Assembly: GCF_022458985.1 (NCBI RefSeq)
Contig: NC_061783.1
Location: forward strand, 10,136,413 to 10,200,412
Direction: 5' to 3'
DNA from: Mugil cephalus
Lineage: Eukaryota; Chordata; Actinopteri; Mugiliformes; Mugilidae
Length of the DNA stretch: 64,000 nt
Shown piece after piece: positions 59,873-64,000 of this stretch. Numbering within the stretch: the first letter of the stretch is position 1; each line of letters begins with the position of its first letter. The translations under genes were made by a program, and so were the position numbers. The notes under the pieces were generated by a model that saw only the letters and a program-made list of their open reading frames with translations, searched no databases and was not told where the DNA came from.

Positions 59873-60824
59873 AACTAGAGGCAATGAAAAAATAAATATA
59901 AATATAAAATATCTTGTTAACTACTTCGTGAACCTTTACATTTATCCCACAAACCTTCACTGAGAGCTGTTTAAAAAAAAAGACCCAAACTGTATCACTG
60001 TAAATAGGAGCTACATACTGCTTGAAAAATGTCCGTGTTGAGATCGGCTCTTTCTTTGCTGTCCGAGTGTGGTCTGTTTAAACTGTAAACCAAACGTGTC
60101 AGCTGGCTCCTCCGCCCCAGCACGGCATCAGAGTTTCCCCAACATTCATACCCCGTGTTGTGTAAAGTGGAACGTCTCTCTGTCCCTCTCCTTCTCCTCT
60201 CACGCTTCGTTTTGATTGATGATGTGAAACCTGGGCTGTTCTTCACTGTCCACCTAGCTACCAAACACACGTGGCTGCTGTATAATTAAACAACTCCGAT
60301 GCCTCTGCAGTCCAGACCTTTTCAGGTTCGAACTGAGGATTTACTCCTGGAGAAACGGCAGCCAAAAGAGATGCGTGTGCAAATGCATGTAGTAGAGGCA
60401 TACGCTCTATCTCCAGCCCTGTTCACACTGCTGTGACTCAGGTAGCGGTGCAGAAATTGATCCGGGAAGGCGAATACTAATTTCTACAGTTTCTGTGACA
60501 GAGAATGGAGGTGCTCTCGCCTGTTGGCGACTTTAATCGACTTAAATCTTACCCACTGTCTCCGCAGCTCTTCAGGGTAACCACTGCGCTTTTGTCTCTT
60601 ATTGCAGCAGAAGACTCACGGTTGCAAATAAATTAAATGTCCCACAATCCTTTTTTTTTTTTTTTTTTTCATCAAAGTCGGGAAGATTAAAAATGATTTG
60701 AGCAGAACGGAAAAAAAACACACATGCCTGTTTTCCCAAAGTCAGTTTTTCAGTTTTTCCACCCCGGGCACAGTTGGAAAACGCTGCCATAAAATAAATA
60801 AAAATACAGATTTCAATCTGTGAA

Positions 60825-60839
60825 GGGGGGGGGGGGGGG
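60825..60839. repeat. Run of 15 G
   Basis: Fifteen consecutive G on the plus strand in intergenic DNA. Confidence 0.85.
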
Positions 60840-62194
60840 CTTCTCCTTCCTTGACGCCCGTATGCTTCAATTACCAGCTGCTCAGAGGTCAAAGACTTCC
60901 TGCTGAGCTCCTCTTCAGCATTCCTCTGCAGACTTGGCAACTCAGCACACCGGCACAATTGAATTTGCTGCTTAATAATGTTTTCTTAAAAATATATATA
61001 TATTACATTTAAGCTGACCCACCACATGCTCCCTCAGAGAGGGCTGAAATAAGGAGCTGCAAATTCTCTGAATAAGCAGGTTGGAATCTGACTCTGTACA
61101 CTACATGTGTGAAAAGGTGAGAACGCAGCAGGCCAAAGTAAACACGGCAACGTTTTATTGAAACAGAGGTTTATGAGAGATGGGTTGTTTGGGCGTTCCA
61201 GTATGTTGCCAACATATGTTTGAAACGATGCTAATTTGTCACAGCGGACCTTTTAGACTTGATCACTGGCATTGCTAATGATATTAACGATGCTTCTCTT
61301 CTGTTAAGCTGCCCAATAAATCATGACTTTGTGACAGTGAGTGACCTAATGCCATTTACCACAGACAATTCATCTTTGAGCGTACAGATAACTTCTTTGT
61401 AAAAGATAGTGCCTGGGCCTTCCAGGAAATGATTCAGTTTAGCCGCCCAGTTCTTCGCCCCGCTGCAAAAAGGTTGACCACCCTGTCATGTCGCTTCCAT
61501 CCACTCACGGATCTCCTACGGCGATAAGATCTTGAGGCCAAAAGTAGCTGATGAAGCAAGATGGTCGAGAGACACTTTCTGAGACGGTGCAGACATCTGC
61601 ACATCTACCTTAGATAACAAAACAGACACAGGAAACAGGGTGATGAATGTTTTGACGCGCGATGTGAGAGAGAGATGGCTGGTGTACTGTGTACTGTAAA
61701 AGGTGAGGCGTGACGAGGGACACTGCTGACCAGGTGAGAACTGACAGGGTTACCAGTTAGAGTTGGCACTCAACGGTAGAAAATAAATTGTACTTTATGC
61801 TGAAACTGTAACAAAAGTGGTGTATGGAATTTTTTTATTCCATTTGTACATCCATGTCCATATGGAGGGGGAGATTTATTTATTTTTTTATATATATCTT
61901 AGAGACATTCTGGTGACAGATGATACGATAGTTTAAGTCTGACTTCAAACTATAATCTGATTAGTGTCTTCCGTATGTTATTGAACCATTGGTCCAACGT
62001 AACATGAAATAAAGCCTGAAATGTGAGTTTTTCAGATCTGTCTGCAGGATTTAGAGACATCTAGCAGAGGGCTGAACGGTGGCCATAAGCTACATACCTC
62101 CCCTACTGAATAGGAGTTCCCCGTCATTGCTCTCCAGTGCAGGAACCCTCAGGTTGAAAAAATTAAGCCAATGCAGAGGTGCAAAAAAACTGCA

Positions 62195-62620
62195 GTTCCT
62201 CAAACGGCCACTTGAGGCCAGAATCTTAAAATGCACAACTTTCACAGAAAAATAAACCATGTTTACAGCCTTGGTCTTGTGAAAATAGAGGAATTTGTAT
62301 TCAACTCGTCCATTTAAATTATATTAAAAATCCTAAAGTTTTGCATGATTAAAGGCATGGCTGGTTCGAATGACAGGTGGGTGCTGTCACCAGCTGCTCG
62401 ATGCAAACTTAAGTCAGTTAATCCATGAAGCCAAATTCAAGAACGTGAAAGACCCTCTGTACGGCACATATTTGGTTTCAGTTAGAAAAACAATAGAGGT
62501 TTTTACCACTTGGGGGCAGCAGAAACAATCCGTGGACGTCACACTGAAACGCCGTAACGCTACGTGGTCAATATTTGAAGCAGATACTTACATTGACGGA
62601 GGGTTGTGCTCCCGATGGGT
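62195..62620 (+). repeat. Interspersed repeat family A, copy 3
   Basis: The longest of three copies. It starts AACGGCCACTTGAGGC, continues with CTTAAAATGCACAACTTT and AACTCGTCCATTTAAATTAT, and then reads GGCATGGCTGGTTCGAATGA. The open frame across its right part has no recognised homologue and is probably chance. Confidence 0.55.
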
Positions 62621-63900
62621 ACAAGTCGTCGTCCACTGTTCTCACTCTGGTTTCTGATGGAAACATCTGGCTCTCCGCTAGGCTCACAACGTAGCTGCTA
62701 ACCTTGTCTGTTTCCTGTTCGTTGCTGAAAACAATGAGCGTGCAGTGAGCTTACTCAGTGGAAACAGTGACCTGCCATCACAGAAAATGGGCTGAAGGTG
62801 AACCAAAGCAGCTACATGAGGTCACTTTAGAAATATTTATCATAAAAGTCTACTTATAGCTGCTTTAATGTTCAGCCGTCATTCAACCCTGACTACAAAT
62901 GGACTCGAGATGATTTCTTTATTCAGTGGTCGTGTTTTCTGATTCACAACTGGGAATCTACATTACAATTCAACATGTATGCATGAATACCACGTGTACC
63001 CATATTACGCACCAAAGGACATCGCCAATTCAAGCCGTGATGGAGTCAAAGTATGATTTATGAAAAAGTCCATCAAACGGGCTTCTTCTCCGTTGTGCAC
63101 AATCATCGGACTCGCACCCCGTAATCTTTAACGTGCAACACTAGCAGTCCAGCTTCAGCTGCGGTTTACGGCGTGTCCAAGACAGAAAAATAATTGCTTT
63201 CCTTCATGCAGGATGTAATGCAGCGAAGCCCTATTAAATTCAAACTGCGCTCAGATACCGAACTCATACGGCCTTTACTCTCTCATCATTATCCTCTACA
63301 TTCACAACACAGCGGGCCTCGACAAACAGGCTACACTCCAGCTCCGTCTTCCTCACACACACTCCACCGTCCATCATCACCACAACTGACCATAATGAGG
63401 GGATTCTCTGAAGAGGGCTTGCTTTTTCATGGAAGTGTCCTCTGACCGCAATATCATCGCCAGCACAACTTCAAATGTGCAGGGAAAGCGAGTATTCTGC
63501 CAGGAGGGATTTCTTCAACGGCTCTGGTGTAATGCGTTCAGATTTGGTTTTATCCAGTGGGTGGAAACGAGAAGAAACGGAGGAAGCGTTTAGAAGAAAC
63601 AAAAGGAGGGTTCGTGGATCACAGTTTAGGGCCCGTCTAATAAATACATGCGTGCAAACATGTAAAAATCTGGCTGACGAAAAGGGTGATGTTTTTCTTA
63701 ACAGTGGAAGATTACTGACATTCCCAAGTAGATTGTGTTTGTCCACTCCTCTCCCTCTCCCGGGTGGATATTCTGTCTTTTCTGCAGGTTCGCCGCTTGT
63801 TTGCAGATCGTGTGGCTTCAGAGATGACAGGCTCATCATGTCTTTCACGGTTATAATGCGTCATAAATATGCAGCTTCATGTTCGCCACTGTTTTGTCAG

Positions 63901-63922
63901 CGTGTGTGTGTGCGTGTGTGTA
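63901..63922. repeat. TG-rich simple repeat
   Basis: Short interrupted GT repeat near the end of the window. Confidence 0.7.
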
Positions 63923-64000
63923 CGCATGTGGAGGAGATGAAGAGAGATGAATGTCAAATCTGCGATGACGGGGACCGCAGAAAAACATCTGTTCGCGTTG

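Larger units (their letters stand above)
59881..64000. other. Intergenic DNA, no gene recognised
   Basis: No exon was recognised in the last 4.1 kb. It contains a poly-T run (about 60650-60670), a 15-base G run (60825-60839), a family A repeat (62195-62620) and a TG repeat (about 63901-63922). Confidence 0.45.

Noticed and set aside
1..64000. tRNA, rRNA, CRISPR array or bacterial-type operon
   Set aside because: No cloverleaf, rRNA segment or regularly spaced direct repeats were seen; the window is vertebrate nuclear DNA.
56800..64000. calcr exons or the miR-489 hairpin expected beyond tfpi2 in vertebrates
   Set aside because: No matching coding sequence or mature microRNA was found; the gene may lie beyond the window.

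Overview
The window is nuclear DNA of a ray-finned (teleost) fish, most likely a percomorph. Genes are split by GT-AG introns, the DNA is AT-rich, and the repeats are L2 LINE ends, Tc1-like, hAT-like and piggyBac elements of fish type. Four host genes can be rebuilt exon by exon: bet1 (+), an isovaleryl-CoA-dehydrogenase-like acyl-CoA dehydrogenase (-), gngt1 (-) and tfpi2 (+). From memory, human 7q21 carries TFPI2, GNGT1, GNG11 and BET1 side by side, so this is a conserved block, with the acyl-CoA dehydrogenase occupying the bet1-gngt1 interval.

Layout. 1-24.5 kb: no gene recognised; it holds a hAT-like MITE with an intact 8-bp target duplication (1748-2083), a decayed Tc1-like transposon (10838-11979), a piggyBac-type MITE (14458-14883), a Tc1 remnant (about 17081-17290) and other diverged repeats. 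24.6-28.8 kb: a nested composite in which two L2 LINE ends face each other tail to tail and a 3.1-kb piggyBac element (25425-28523) sits inside the second. Its spliced transposase keeps two catalytic Asp residues but lacks the segment with the third. 28.99-30.45 kb: bet1, four coding exons. 31.36-51.96 kb: the acyl-CoA dehydrogenase on the minus strand, nine coding exons, 434 aa, converging on bet1. 53.16-53.72 kb: gngt1 on the minus strand, two coding exons after a 5' UTR exon. 54.69-56.32 kb: tfpi2 on the plus strand, divergent from gngt1, five exons encoding three Kunitz domains. 56.8-64 kb: no gene recognised; it holds a 78-bp Tc1-type MITE, a second copy of the hAT-like MITE split by a 195-bp foldback insertion, and a copy of an unnamed interspersed repeat.

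The genes do not form one pathway. bet1 acts in ER-Golgi membrane fusion, the dehydrogenase in mitochondrial acyl-CoA oxidation, gngt1 in rod phototransduction and tfpi2 in extracellular protease inhibition. They are linked by old synteny rather than function. All exon joins were made by reading splice sites and checking phase by hand; no search or transcript data were available. Family names for repeats come from recognition of terminal sequences.
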